This document shows positions 1 through 9,770 of a stretch of 64,000 bases of DNA, piece by piece; position 1 is the first letter of the stretch; each line of letters begins with the position of its first letter. This DNA comes from VRUE01 sp963764365 (lineage in GTDB: Bacteria; Actinomycetota; Thermoleophilia; Solirubrobacterales; 70-9). The stretch spans positions 1-64,000 of the forward strand of contig CAVXSI010000019.1 of NCBI GenBank assembly GCA_963764365.1. The letters run 5' to 3'. Position numbers and translations under genes: made by a program. The notes below the pieces were generated by a model. It saw only the letters and a program-made list of their open reading frames with translations. It was not told the DNA's origin and did not search any database.

Positions 1-22
1 CCGGGCCGCTAGCTTCACCGGG

Positions 23-566
23 GTGAGAGCGGAGATCGCAGCCCACCCCGACGGGCGCCCCCTGGCCAGCGAGGGAGGCGAGGCCCGCGCCCGCCAGGTC
101 GTCTGGCAGGACTCGCTGCGGACCGCCGAGATCGCCGCCGCCCGGCACGGGCGCGAGTACCTCGAGGGGGTGCTGGAGGGGCGGTTCCCGCTGCCTCCCT
201 ACGCCGAGCTGATCGGGATCCGCCTGGTCGCGGTCGGCGAGGGTACCGCCCGCTTCGAGGTCGTCGCCGACGAGTCGACCAACAACATCGCCGGGCTCGC
301 CCACGGCGGGATGATCTGCTCGCTGCTCGACTTCGCCTGCGGCCTGGCGATGCAGACGCTGGCGCCGCCGGGGGTGACGATCACGACCGTGCAGATGAAC
401 GTCAACTTCGTCCGCCCGATCGCCGTCGGCGAGCTGGTCGAGGTCGAGGGCGAGACGGTCCGCCAGGGCCGCCGGATCGGCTTCGCCGAGGCGCGCGCCG
501 ATGCGCGGCGGCGAGCTCGTCGCCAGCGCCTCGGCGACGATGACCGTGCAGCGGATCAGCGCCTGA
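23..566 (+). CDS. PaaI-type hotdog thioesterase (one frameshift)
   Basis: Likely hydrolyses an acyl-CoA thioester in the cytoplasm. The middle of the protein has the hotdog signature AHGGMICSLLDFACG around residue 93, with the following beta strands (QMNVNFVRPI) typical of the PaaI/4HBT family. The reading frame is open back to the window edge, so the GTG at 23 is only the first start visible; the gene may begin outside. An extra base near 498 breaks the C-terminus; restoring it gives an ending GELVASASATMTVQRIS and a stop at 564-566. The 3' end overlaps the convergent hydrolase gene by about 11 bases. Confidence 0.7.
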
Positions 567-1507
567 GGTCGGCGAGGAAGTAGGCGATCGCCCGGTTCAG
601 CAGCTCGGCCCGCTCCCACTGCAGGAAGTGGCCCGCGCGCTGGACCACGAAGGGGCCGACCAGCTCGCTGAAGGCGACTTCGCAGCGCTGCGGGAAGTCT
701 TTCCAGATGACGTGGTCCTCGGGGCCGTAGAGGGCCAGGGTGGGAAGCGCGCTGACCTCGAAGAAGCGCGGCTTCTCGGAGACGCGGCGACTGCCGATCC
801 CCGAGCCGTAGTTGGCCCAGCCGGCCAGCAGCCGCTCGGGATCGGCGAACGGCTCGGTCATGAACTCCACCTCCTCGCGGGCGAAGGCGCCGGGCGAGGC
901 CCAGAAGCGGTGCCCGTAGAACTCGGCGACGTAGCGGCGGCGCTTGCTCGGCGGTGTCGAGCTCGGCCGCCAGCCGCTCGGGTTCGCGGCCCTGGCGGAC
1001 GTAGTAGTCGGACGCCATCCGCTGCTCGGGCGCCAGCTCGGGAGCGATGCCGGCTGCCTCGTAGCGCTCGCCGAGCAGCGGCAGGATGCTGTTGAAGACG
1101 ACCTGGCGCTCGACCAGGCCCTCGAAGCGCAGGCCGAGGTCCTGGATGACGCCGCCGCCGAGGTCGCCGCCGACCGTCGCGCAGCGCCGATGGCCGAGCA
1201 CGCCGCTCAGCAGCGCCTCCATGTCGCGCGAGTGCGCGGCGAGGTCGTAGAAGCCATCGGCCGCCAGCCCGGAGTCGCCGAAGCCGCGCAGGTCGGGGGC
1301 GATCACCTCGAAGCCGGCTTCGGCCAGGGGGCCGATGTTGCGCCACCAGATCCGCTTCGTCTCCGGCCAGCCGTGGACGAGCAGCAGCGGGTAGCCGCCG
1401 ACCCCGGCGCGCACGAAGGCGATCTCGAGGCCGTCGCGGACCTCGGCCCGCTCGACCGCGAAGGCGTCGGCCCGAGGCGGCTCGCGCGTCTGCTCTCGAC
1501 CCTCCAC
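556..1507 (-). CDS. Alpha/beta hydrolase, epoxide hydrolase/haloacetate dehalogenase-like (one frameshift)
   Basis: A cytoplasmic alpha/beta-hydrolase using an Asp nucleophile. Visible are the oxyanion motif LLVHGWPETKRIWW, the PDLRGFGDSG strand, a nucleophile elbow VGGDLGGGV (Asp where lipases have Ser) and a C-terminal GHFLQWE with the catalytic His. This is the arrangement of soluble epoxide hydrolases and fluoroacetate dehalogenases. An extra base near 945 splits it into two frames. Start choice: a TATCGT -10 (reverse of 1515-1520) ends 7 bases before the GTG at 1507, implying a leaderless transcript; the upstream in-frame GTG at 1516 overlaps that -10. Divergent from the alcohol dehydrogenase at 1637, with which it shares a regulatory box. 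Confidence 0.68.
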
Positions 1508-1565
1508 GGCCGCCACGATAGTCGCCGGCGTCGCCGCGTGCGGGGCCGGCTGACGGAGCCGCGAC

Positions 1566-1579
1566 TGGGAGGATCTCCA
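1566..1579 (+). promoter_or_regulatory. Shared regulatory box between divergent hydrolase and ADH genes
   Basis: TGGGAGGATCTCCA, a near-palindrome. It lies 44 bases from the -10 TACGGT (1624-1629) of the rightward gene and 45 bases from the -10 TATCGT (reverse of 1515-1520) of the leftward gene. It belongs to the recurring set described in the findings. Confidence 0.5.
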
Positions 1580-1636
1580 TGCGCTCCAGCGCCGCCCGGC
1601 GGGGCGATCGTCGCCCGGCGCTCTACGGTGGCCGGG

Positions 1637-2745
1637 ATGAGCGCTCAGGCAGCGGAAGCGATGGTGCAGCACGGCCCGCGCGACCTGCGCGAGACCGAGC
1701 TGCCGCTGCCCGACCTGGAGCCGGGGGCGGCGCTGCTGCGGCTCGATGCCTGCGGGCTGTGCGGCAGCGACGTCGAGTCGCTCGACGGCGAGTCGGGCGC
1801 CGGCTTTCCCCGGATCATGGGCCACGAGATCGTCGGCACGGTGGTCGCGACGGGGCCCGGCGGCCGTCGCGACGCCGCCGTCGGCGAGCGGGTCGCGGTC
1901 GACCCCTGGCTGCCCTGCGGCGGCTGCCGGCACTGCCTCGCCGGGATGCGCGCAGTTCTGCTCCGGCTGGAGCTTCGAGGGGACGCGCCTGGCCTGCTAT
2001 GGATTCATCCCGCTGGCCAACGAGCCGGGCCTCTGGGGCGGCTACTCGAGCCACGTCTACCTGCACCCGAAGGCGGTCCTCTACCCCGTGCCGGCGGGCC
2101 CTTTCGGCGCTCGACGCCGCGCTCTGGAACCCGCTCGCCGCGGGCATCCAGTGGGGCGTGATGACGCCGGGGACGACGGTCGGCTCGACCGTCGCGATCC
2201 TCGGCAGCGGCCAGCGCGGGCTGACCGCGACGGCGGCCGCCCGGGCCGCGGGCGCGGCCAAGGTCCTGGTCACCGGCCTCGCCCGCGACGCGCGCAAGCT
2301 CGAGCTGGCCCGCGAGCTCGGCGCCGACGCCGCGGTCGACGTCGAGAACGAAGACCTGCGCGCCCGCGCCCGCGAGGTGACCGGCGACGGCAAGTTCGAC
2401 GTCGTCCTCGACACCTCCGCCTTCTCGACGCAGCCGGTGCTGGACGCGCTGACCCTGGTCCGGCTCGGCGGCAACGTCGTCTACGCGGGGCTCAAGGCCA
2501 AGGACGTCGATGCCTTCCCGGTCGACAAGGCGATCATGAAGGGGGTCACGATCAACGCGGTCCTCGGCGTCAGCAGCGAGGCCTACCGCCGCGCCCTCGG
2601 CCTGCTTGCCTCGCGCCGCTTCCCCCTGGAGCGCATGCGGACCCACGTCTTCGACTACCGCGACGCGGTGGCGGCGATCGACACCCTCTCCGGCGCCACG
2701 CCCGGCGCCGACGCGATCAACGTGGTGCTGGCGAACGGGGCGTAG
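1637..2745 (+). CDS. Zinc-dependent alcohol dehydrogenase, MDR family (two frameshifts)
   Basis: NAD(P)-dependent oxidation of an alcohol. The N-terminal half has the catalytic zinc Cys in CGLCGSD and GHEIVGTV; the structural zinc lobe is C-x2-C-x2-C-x7-C (CGGCRHC then FC) once the extra base near 1947 is removed. The Rossmann fold begins at VAILGSGQRGLTATAAARAAG. A second extra base lies near 2101. The three in-frame blocks join without loss of conserved residues, so the gene was probably intact. The ATG at 1637 follows a TACGGT -10 by 7 bases and has no Shine-Dalgarno, fitting a leaderless message. Confidence 0.75.
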
Positions 2746-2764
2746 CCGGGGCCCGCGCCGGTGC

Positions 2765-2827
2765 TGGAGATGTCCCCAACGGCCCGGCCCTCGCCCGCGA
2801 TCTCGCCGGCCGGCGAGGGAGTAGCGT
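2765..2827 (+). promoter_or_regulatory. Promoter of first cyclase gene: box plus -10
   Basis: TGGAGATGTCCCCA at 2765-2778 and TAGCGT at 2822-2827, 43 bases apart. Predicted transcription start is near 2834, giving a leader of about 60 bases that includes the GGAGGG ribosome site. Confidence 0.5.
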
Positions 2828-2893
2828 CGACAGCGGGTAAATGCTCGATTCGGCGTGGCCCCTCGGCCGTGCCGGGGAATGGAGGGACAGACC

Positions 2894-3862
2894 GTGGCCG
2901 CAACCGACATCACCGGCAGCTACACCGAGGAGGACTTCCGCCGCATCGCCGAGAAAGTCCGCAACTGGGGCCGGTGGGGGAAGGACGACCAGATCGGCAC
3001 CCTCAACTACGTGACGCCGGAGCGCCTCAAGGCGGCCGCCCAGCTGGTCAAGAAGGGCATCACCTTCGACGTCGGCATCCCCTTCGACGCCGCCGGCCCG
3101 CAGCTCGGCGCCCACGGCCGCAACAACCCGCTGCACGTGATGACCGAGATCGGCGTCGACCAGGACTTCCCCGGTCCCTTCCGCTACGCCGACGACTACA
3201 TCGTGATGCCGCTGCAGTGCGCGTCCCAGTGGGACGGCCTCTCCCACGTCTTCTACGACGACCAGATGTACAACGGCTACCCGTCGAGCGAAGTCACCGA
3301 GCACGGCGCCAAGGTGCTGGGCGTCGAGAACATCGGCAAGGGCGTCGCCGGCCGCGGCGTCCTCCTCGACGTCGCCCGCCACAAGGGAGTGAAGTGGATG
3401 GAGATGGGCGAGGTCGTCACCCCGGAGGACCTCGACGCGACCGCCGCGGCCCAGGGCGTGGAGATCGAATCCGGCGACATCCTCTGCCTGCGAACCGGCT
3501 GGAGGCAGAAGTTCCTCGCCGACGGCCCGCAGGAATTCATGGCCGGCGAGCCGGGAATCGGGATGGGCGCGATCGAATGGCTGCACGACCACGAGATCGC
3601 CGCGATCGCCTGCGACAACTGGGCGGTCGAGGTGCTGAACCCGAAAGACGGGATCTTCATCGGCGAGATCCACGACATGGTTCTCAACTGCCACTCGATC
3701 CTGATCCGGGACATGGGCCTGACGCTGGGCGAGATCCTCGACTTCGACGAGCTCGCCGAGGACTGCGCCGGCGACGGGGTCTGGGAGTTCTTCTTCTGCG
3801 GCCCGCCGCTGAAGGTGACGGGGGCCGTCGGCTCTCCCGTCAACCCGCTGGCGATCAAGTAG
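2894..3862 (+). CDS. Cyclase-family protein (kynurenine formamidase-like fold)
   Basis: Member of the Cyclase family (PF04199), metal-dependent hydrolases that open or close amide or ester bonds; substrate unknown. The block NWGRWGKDDQIGTLNYVTPER near the N-terminus and SQWDGLSHVFYDD in the centre (here in place of the classic HxGTHxD metal motif: Asp and His retained) mark the actinobacterial subgroup. About 322 residues. The GTG at 2894 is preferred over the ATG at 2879 because GGAGGG sits 7 bases before it. A close paralogue lies at 32278, where it heads an ABC transporter operon. Here it is followed after 13 bases by a CoA ligase. Confidence 0.8.
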   Translation: MAATDITGSYTEEDFRRIAEKVRNWGRWGKDDQIGTLNYVTPERLKAAAQLVKKGITFDVGIPFDAAGPQLGAHGRNNPLHVMTEIGVDQDFPGPFRYADDYIVMPLQCASQWDGLSHVFYDDQMYNGYPSSEVTEHGAKVLGVENIGKGVAGRGVLLDVARHKGVKWMEMGEVVTPEDLDATAAAQGVEIESGDILCLRTGWRQKFLADGPQEFMAGEPGIGMGAIEWLHDHEIAAIACDNWAVEVLNPKDGIFIGEIHDMVLNCHSILIRDMGLTLGEILDFDELAEDCAGDGVWEFFFCGPPLKVTGAVGSPVNPLAIK

Positions 3863-3875
3863 CGGCGGAGCGCCG

Positions 3876-5434
3876 ATGCGGCTCGGTGACGTAACCGCCA
3901 CTGCGGCGCGCAAGTTCGGCGACCGGCTCGCCGTCTCCTTCGGCGAGGAGAGCCGGACCCACGCCGAGCTGCACGCCCGCGCCACCCGGCTCGCGAACGG
4001 CCTCGCCGGCCTGCTCGAGCCGGAGGCGCGGGTGGCGGTGCTGATGGAAAACCGGATCGAGTACCTGGAGTGCTACTACGGCATCCCCTCGGCCAAGGCG
4101 GGCCTGGCCCACCTCAACTACCGGCTGCACCCGCGCGAGCTCGTCCACATCGTCAACGACTGCGGCGCCTCGGCGCTGATCGTCGAGGAGGCCTTCAGCG
4201 ACACCGTCGCCGAGATCCGCAGCGAGTGCCCGACCCTCGAGCACGTGATCGGCGCTCGGCGAGGTGGCGGGGGCCGAGCTGCGCTACGAGGACCTGCTCG
4301 CCGCCGCCGACCCGGCCGAAGCCGACCACGGCGTGGCCGAGACGGACCTCGCCTGGCTGCTGTACACGAGCGGCACGACGGGCCAGCCGAAGGGGGCGAT
4401 GCTGAGCCACCGCAACCTGCTCGCCTCCGCGCAGAACTGGATGATCGACGTCCCGCACCAGCTCGGCAGCGTCAACTACATCGCCGCGCCGCTGTTCCAC
4501 GTCACCGGCTACGTGACGGTCGGCCTGCTGCTGCGCGGGGCGACGATCCTGCTGCGCCGCGCCCACGACCCCGAGGACTTCATGGCCGCCTGCGAGGAGT
4601 ACGGGGTGACCGCGACGATCGGGATCCCGACGATGATCGTCGACCTCCTCGCCCACCCGAAGATCGACGAGTACGACCTCTCCAGCCTGCGCGAGTTCCT
4701 CTACGGCGGCAGCCCGATCGCCGGGTGAGACGCTGCGGCGCGCGATGGAGCGCTTCCCGCAGGCGAGCTTCGTCCAGGGCTTCGGGATGACCGAGCTGGC
4801 CGGCAACGTCCTCTGCCTCAACGCCGCGACCCACCGCCGCGTGGTGGAGGAGGGCCGCGACGATCTCCTGCAGGCGACCGGGCGGGCGATGGCGATGACC
4901 CAGGCGCGGATCGTCGACGAGCAGATGCGCGACGTCCCGCTCGGCGAGGTCGGCGAACTCGTCCTGCGCGCCGACCAGGTCAGCTACGGCTACTGGGACA
5001 ACGAGGAGGGCACGGCCGAGGCCAATGTCGGCGGCTGGTTCCACACCGGCGACCTGTTCAAGGCCGACGCGGAGGGCTTCTTCTACATCGTCGACCGCAG
5101 CAAGGACATGATCATCAGCGGCGGCGAGAACGTCTACTCGCGCCAGGTCGAGGACATCCTCCACCTGCACCCGGAGGTCGCCCAGGCCGCCGCGGTCGGC
5201 GTCGCGCACCCGCGCTGGGGCGAGGCGGTCTGCGCGGTCGTCGTCCCGGTCGCCGACAGCGAGCCGAGCGAGGACTCGATCGTCGCCCACAGCCGCGAGC
5301 ACCTCGCCGGCTACAAGAAGCCGCAGCGGGTGATCTTCGTCGAGGAGCTGCCGCGCGGGGCGACCGGCAAGGTGCTGAAGCGCGAGCTGCGCGAGACGCT
5401 CGAGGCGCAGCGCCTGTTCGGCTCCGGCGCCTGA
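3876..5434 (+). CDS. Acyl-CoA ligase, AMP-binding family (two frameshifts)
   Basis: Activates a carboxylic acid to its CoA thioester through an acyl-adenylate. Motifs in order: LLYTSGTTGQPKGAM (P-loop-like A3), GFGMTE (A5), FHTGDLFKADAEGFFYIVDR with the adenylate-binding Asp, SGGENVYSRQVE, and the catalytic Lys in GATGKVLKREL. About 519 residues when the extra bases near 4254 and 4727 are removed, normal length for the family. It starts 13 bases after the cyclase gene and is followed by a crotonase after 11 bases, so the three probably form one transcript. Confidence 0.78.
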
Positions 5435-5445
5435 GGAGAGGCCCG

Positions 5446-6219
5446 ATGAGCGCCGACATCGAGGTCAGCGTCGAGGACGGCGTCGCCCTGCTCACGATCG
5501 ACCGCCCCGAGGTCCGCAACGCGATGCGCTGGCAGACCTACGAGGAGCTCGAGCAGGCCGTGGTCGAGGTCGACGCGCGGTGCTTCGTCATCACCGGCGC
5601 CGACCCGGCGTTCTGCTCGGGCGACGACGTGCGCGAGGTGATGGGGGGCGGCGAGCCGTCCGCCGGGCCGGTCACCGGCCGCATCCCGCGACTCACCCCG
5701 GCCTGCGACGCGCTCCTGCACACCGACGTGCCGGTGATCGCCGCGGTCAACGGGCCGGCGGTCGGCTGGGGGATGGAGCTGGCGCTGATGGCCGACCTGC
5801 GGCTCGCCTCCGAGCGGGCGCGCCTCGGCGAGCTCTTCGTCCTTCGCGGCCTCGTCTCCGACGTCGCCGGCCTCGGCCGGCTGGCGCAGCTGGTCGGCCG
5901 CGAAAAGGCGACCGAGCTGCTGATCGGCGGCGAGCTGATCGACGCCGAGGAGGCGCTGCGGATCGGTCTCGTGGGGCGCGTCGTCCCCCACGACCAGCTG
6001 CTCGAGGAGTCGCTGCAGATGGCGCGCAGGATCGCCGCCCAGCCGCCGCTGGCGACGCGCGCGATCAAGGCCGGCCTGCGGCGCGCGCTCGACCCGGACT
6101 GGCCCTCGCTCGGACGCTGGGTGACCGCGACGATGGAGGAGCTGTTCGCGACCGAGGATCACCGCGAGGGCGTGCGGGCGTTTCTCGAGAAGCGCCCGCC
6201 ACGGTTCCAGGGACGTTGA
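5446..6219 (+). CDS. Enoyl-CoA hydratase/isomerase family protein
   Basis: Crotonase-fold enzyme, 257 residues, uninterrupted. Oxyanion-hole segments are FCSGDDV (about residue 53) and AVNGPAVGWGMELALMADLR (about residue 100); the usual C-terminal FLEKRPPRFQGR tail is present. The reaction is likely hydration or isomerisation of the acyl-CoA made by the ligase just upstream. A GGAGAGGCCCG ribosome site precedes the ATG. Its stop codon overlaps the TTG start of the next gene (TTGA). Confidence 0.82.
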   Translation: MSADIEVSVEDGVALLTIDRPEVRNAMRWQTYEELEQAVVEVDARCFVITGADPAFCSGDDVREVMGGGEPSAGPVTGRIPRLTPACDALLHTDVPVIAAVNGPAVGWGMELALMADLRLASERARLGELFVLRGLVSDVAGLGRLAQLVGREKATELLIGGELIDAEEALRIGLVGRVVPHDQLLEESLQMARRIAAQPPLATRAIKAGLRRALDPDWPSLGRWVTATMEELFATEDHREGVRAFLEKRPPRFQGR

Positions 6220-6556
6220 CCGCCGCGCTCGCCTTCGCCGAGCAGCGGGTCGGCCGCACCGCGGCAAGCGAGCCGCGCGCTGTCGCCGAGCCGGGCCTGA
6301 CCGCACCCTCGACGGCGGCCGCGGTCCTCCGCCTGGCGGAGAGCCTCGGGCTGCTCGGCTCCGGCGGGGAGGGGATCGCCGGCTTCGCCTGGAGCTTCGC
6401 GGAGCTGCCGCGCGCGGGCGAGCGGGTCGTGCTGGAGGGGACGACGACTCGCTGCCGGGCGCTGGCAGCACGAGCGCCGTGGCCTGGTGCGGACTCACCT
6501 GGCCCTGCGCGCCCGCGGCGGGCGGGCGCTCGGCGAAGGCAGCGTCGAGGCGAACC
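6216..6556 (+). CDS. Hotdog-fold protein, MaoC-like (frameshifted, end uncertain)
   Basis: A short reading frame begins at a TTG that overlaps the previous stop. The translated text (PRAGERVVLEGTTTRC, then after an extra base near 6473 RTHLALRARGGRALGEGSVEA) resembles the long beta strands of a MaoC-like hotdog domain. No stop codon is found before the ATG at 6557 in any frame that continues the similarity, so another indel or a missing base near the end is likely. Function as a dehydratase partner is a guess from the fold and the neighbours. Confidence 0.4.
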
Positions 6557-6982
6557 ATGCCGCTCGCCGATCCCGGCGCCGGCCCGCTGGCCGAGCACCT
6601 GCGCACCGACGTCGGCTCGCGGCCGTGGGCGGAGCTGCTCGCCGAGCGGCTCGCCGAGCGCGCCGAGTTCGCCGCCGCCACCCGCACCTTCGACGGCTCG
6701 GTCGAGCTCGCCTGCGGCGCCGACTCGGTGCAGCTGCGGATCTTCCGGGGCAGCGTGCTGGGGGTCGGCCGCTCGATGCCGCTCGGCCCGACCTTCTCGC
6801 TCGCCGGCGAGGAGATCGCCTGGACGCGGCTGCTGCTGGCGCCGCGCAACGACTTCATCGCCCGCGCGATGCGCGGCGAGTTCGTCGCCCGCGGCGACCA
6901 GTACCAGTACGTGCGCATGACCAAGGCGGTGCAGGCGATCTGCGACTGCGCGCGCGAGCTCGCCGCGGGGCGGGAGCGGTGA
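6557..6982 (+). CDS. SCP2-like small protein
   Basis: A 141-residue soluble protein without signal peptide or membrane segment. The pattern TFDGSVELACGADSVQLRIFRGSVL, then DFIARAMRGEFVARGDQYQYVRMTKAVQAI, looks like proteins with an SCP2 sterol/lipid-binding fold that accompany acyl-CoA genes, but the match is by eye only. It may present a hydrophobic acyl chain to neighbouring enzymes. It overlaps the next gene by 4 bases (GTGA), so translation is probably coupled. Confidence 0.45.
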   Translation: MPLADPGAGPLAEHLRTDVGSRPWAELLAERLAERAEFAAATRTFDGSVELACGADSVQLRIFRGSVLGVGRSMPLGPTFSLAGEEIAWTRLLLAPRNDFIARAMRGEFVARGDQYQYVRMTKAVQAICDCARELAAGRER

Positions 6983-7806
6983 TCGGCGCCCGCCATCTCG
7001 CGATCGACGGCCGCGTCGGCTTCGCCGAGGTCGCCGGCGAGGGCGAGGCGGTGCTCTGCCTGCACACCGCCGGGCAGAGCGGCGTGCAGTGGCGCGAGAC
7101 GCTGCAGCAGCTTCCCGCCGCCGGCTACCGGGTGATCGTCCCCGACCTGCCGGGCCACGGCCGCTCCGACGCGGCGGCGGCCGGGCCGATCGACGACCTC
7201 TCGCTCTACGCCGAGTGGTGCCGGCGGCTGCTGGCGGCTCTCGGGGTCGACCGCGCCTACCTGGTCGGCTGCTCGATCGGCGGGCGCATCGCCCTCGACC
7301 TGGCGGCACGGGCGCCGGAGCTGGCGCTCGGCGTCGTCGCGATGGAGGCGAACGCCGCCGCCGGCGTGCTCTCGCCGGCCGGGCTCGAGCGCGAGCTCGA
7401 GGACGCGAGCTCGCCGAGCCGCGGCGACCGCACCTTCTACGGGACGCTGGCCTCGCTGGGCAGCGCCCTCGCCCCGGCCAGGGCCGCCGAGCTGGCGGCG
7501 CGGCACCGGCGCGAGGACCCGGTCGTCTCGACCGCCGACCTGATCGGTTGGGCGCGGCACCGGCTCGACGGGGCGCTGGGGCGGATCGCCGCCCCGGTTC
7601 ACCTGGTCGCCGGCGAGGACGACTTCTGGCTGGACCGCGAGGTCCTCGAATCGATGCGAGGGCAGATCACCAACTGCACCGCCGAGGTCCTTCCCGGCGT
7701 CGGCCACTACCCGATGGAGGAGCTGCCGGACTTTCCCGGCACCCTCGCCGGGTGGCTGGCGCGGCTGGGCGCAGGCGGTGCCGAGGAAAGGAAGCGAGAT
7801 GGATGA
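6979..7806 (+). CDS. Alpha/beta hydrolase
   Basis: Serine-type alpha/beta hydrolase of 275 residues. Visible are VLCLHTAGQSGVQW (oxyanion), VPDLPGHGRSD, the nucleophile elbow LVGCSIGGR (G-x-S-x-G), the acid in LVAGEDDFW and His in GVGHYPMEE. This layout is common in ring-fission C-C hydrolases and thioesterases; the substrate cannot be told. GTG start overlapping the preceding stop. Its last codons overlap the start of the NTF2-like gene. Confidence 0.72.
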   Translation: MIGARHLAIDGRVGFAEVAGEGEAVLCLHTAGQSGVQWRETLQQLPAAGYRVIVPDLPGHGRSDAAAAGPIDDLSLYAEWCRRLLAALGVDRAYLVGCSIGGRIALDLAARAPELALGVVAMEANAAAGVLSPAGLERELEDASSPSRGDRTFYGTLASLGSALAPARAAELAARHRREDPVVSTADLIGWARHRLDGALGRIAAPVHLVAGEDDFWLDREVLESMRGQITNCTAEVLPGVGHYPMEELPDFPGTLAGWLARLGAGGAEERKRDG

Positions 7807-8170
7807 GATCGAGGCGATCAAGGCGCTCTCGGCGCGCTACAACCTGGCGTTCGACTACGGCGACGTCGACGCCTACCTCGAGTGCTGGACCAACGACGGC
7901 TTCTTCGAGCGCTCCAACGCCGGGCGCTCCTACCGCGGGCACGGGCAGCTGCGCGAGCTGATCACCACCTTCCCGGTCGACGGCCGCCACATCACGACCA
8001 ACTTCCTGATCGAGGTCGACGGCGCCACCGCGCACCAGAGCGCCTACCTCACCTACCTCGACAAGGACAACGGCTTCGCGGTCGCGATCTTCGGCGTCTA
8101 CGACGACGACCTCGTCCACGAGGACGGGGTCTGGAAGTACTCCTCGCGCAAGCTCGAGGTGGACCTCTGA
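7799..8170 (+). CDS. NTF2-like/SnoaL-type protein
   Basis: A 123-residue protein with the cone-shaped NTF2 fold pattern: N-terminal helices (EIEAIKALSARYNLAFDYGDVDAYL), CWTNDGFFE, a conserved strand HITTNFLIEVDG and ending WKYSSRKLEVDL. Such proteins act as small dehydratases, isomerases or ring hydroxylase beta subunits. No catalytic role can be assigned here. GGAAAGG precedes the ATG at 7799, which lies inside the end of the hydrolase gene. Confidence 0.7.
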   Translation: MDEIEAIKALSARYNLAFDYGDVDAYLECWTNDGFFERSNAGRSYRGHGQLRELITTFPVDGRHITTNFLIEVDGATAHQSAYLTYLDKDNGFAVAIFGVYDDDLVHEDGVWKYSSRKLEVDL

Positions 8171-8172
8171 CG

Positions 8173-9770
8173 ATGCTGGCCGCGATGCTCGAGGGCGCCG
8201 CCGCGACACCGCGGCACCGATGTGGCGCTGCTGGAGCCCGACGGCTCGGCCCTGCGCCGGCTCAGCTTCGACCAGCTCGGCGCCGCCAGCGCCGAGCTCG
8301 CCGCCGAGCTGCGCGGGCGCGGGCTGGCGGCCGGCGACGCGGTCGCGGTCTGGCTGCCGAACTGGTCGGAGGCGGTCGTCTGGCAGTTCGCGCTCGCCCA
8401 GTGCGGCGCCGCCTTCGTCGGCGTCAACACGCGCTACGGGGTCGACGAGCTGGCCAACGTGCTGCGTCGGGCCCGCCCGGCCGGCGTCGCCGTGCCGGCC
8501 AGCTTCCTCGGGCTCGAGTTCGCCGAGCGGCTGCACGCGGCCTGGGAGGCGGCCGGCGAGGGACGGCCGCCCTGGGTGGCGACCGTCCGCGGTGCCGAGC
8601 CCGCGCTCGACCTCGGCGCCGGCGCCTGGCGGAGCCCCCGAGCCGGGCGAGGCCGCTCCGACCGCCGCTCCGGCCCCGCTCGCGGCCGAGCGGCTCGCCT
8701 CGTGCTTCACCACCTCGGGCTCCTCCGGGTATCCGAAGCTCGCCGGCCACGACCAGGCCGCCGTCGTGCGCCACTCGGCGAACGTCGCCGCTGCGCTGGA
8801 GATGCGGCGCGGCGACGTCTTCCTCGGCGTGCTGCCGTTCACCGGCGTCTTCGGCTTCTCGCCGGCGATGGCGATGCTCGCGGCGGGCGGCGCCTGCCTG
8901 CTGGAGCCGGTCTTCGACGTGTCCCGCGTGATCGCCGACATGCAGGAGGCGGGCGTCAGCCACGTCGTCGGCGGCGACGACATGCTGGCCCGGCTGATGG
9001 ACGCCTGGGACCCCGGGACGATGCGCGCCACCGTACGGCGCGGCGGCATCGCCGACTTCGGCGGGCGCTCGCGCGAGTTCGTCGCCTGGGCTGCGCGCGA
9101 GTGGGGGGCGAACCTGGTCGGCGTCTACGGCTCCTCGGAGATCTTCGCGCTGACCGCCCTCTGGCCCGACTCCGCCGCGCCCGAGGACCGGGTACGCGGT
9201 GGCGGGCGCACCGTCTCGCCGGCGATCGGGGTCCGCGTGCGCGACCCCCGCGAGGGAGGGCCGCTGCCCCGCGGCGAGGTCGGCGAGCTCCAGTTCCGCG
9301 GCTACAACGTCCTCGATCGCTACCTCGGCACCCCCGAGCTGCTGGCGGAGACGACGACCGCGGACGGCTGGTTTCGCAGCGGCGACCTCGGGCGGCTGAC
9401 CGGCGAGCGCGAGTTCGAGTACGTGTGCCGCGACAGCGACGCGCTGCGGCTGCGCGGGTTCCTGGTCGAGCCGGCGGAGATCGAGCGCTTCCTCGCCGAC
9501 CACCCGGCGGTGGCGACCGCCAAGGTCGTCGGCGCCGTCGAGCGGCGGCAGCGACGTCGCGGTCGCCTTCGTCACACTGGAACCCGGGTCGCGGGTCGAC
9601 GAGGCGGAGCTGATCGAGCATTGCCGCAGCTCGTCTGGCGCCGTTCAAGGTCCCCGCCCGCCTGCAGGTTCTGGCCGGCTTCCCGGTGACGACCGGCACC
9701 AACGGAACCAAGATCAGGACCGATCGAGCTGCGGTCCCGCGCCGCGGCGCTGCTGAGGGAGGAGCGATGA
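8173..9770 (+). CDS. Acyl-CoA ligase, AMP-binding family (five frameshifts)
   Basis: Adenylate-forming ligase. Recognisable are LSFDQLGAASAELAAELR, ASCFTTSGSSGYPK (A3; a divergent form lacking the usual YTSGTT), LVGVYGSSEIFAL (A5), WFRSGDLGRLTGEREFEYV (A7), LRLRGFLVEPAEIE and a C-terminal TTGTNGTKI that supplies the catalytic Lys. Extra bases near 8218, 8633, 9542, 9640 and 9727 scatter the protein over three frames; all breaks are repaired by removing one base each. The repaired stop at 9768-9770 overlaps the thiolase ATG (ATGA). It is the most damaged gene in the window. Confidence 0.68.

Noticed and set aside
5311..7821. Very long open frames on the opposite strand of real genes (also 9714-12923, 43095-46280, 46473-49046)
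   Set aside because: They are mirror frames produced by high GC third positions; their translations are low-complexity Arg/Ala/Gly/Pro text without domains and oppose well-supported genes.
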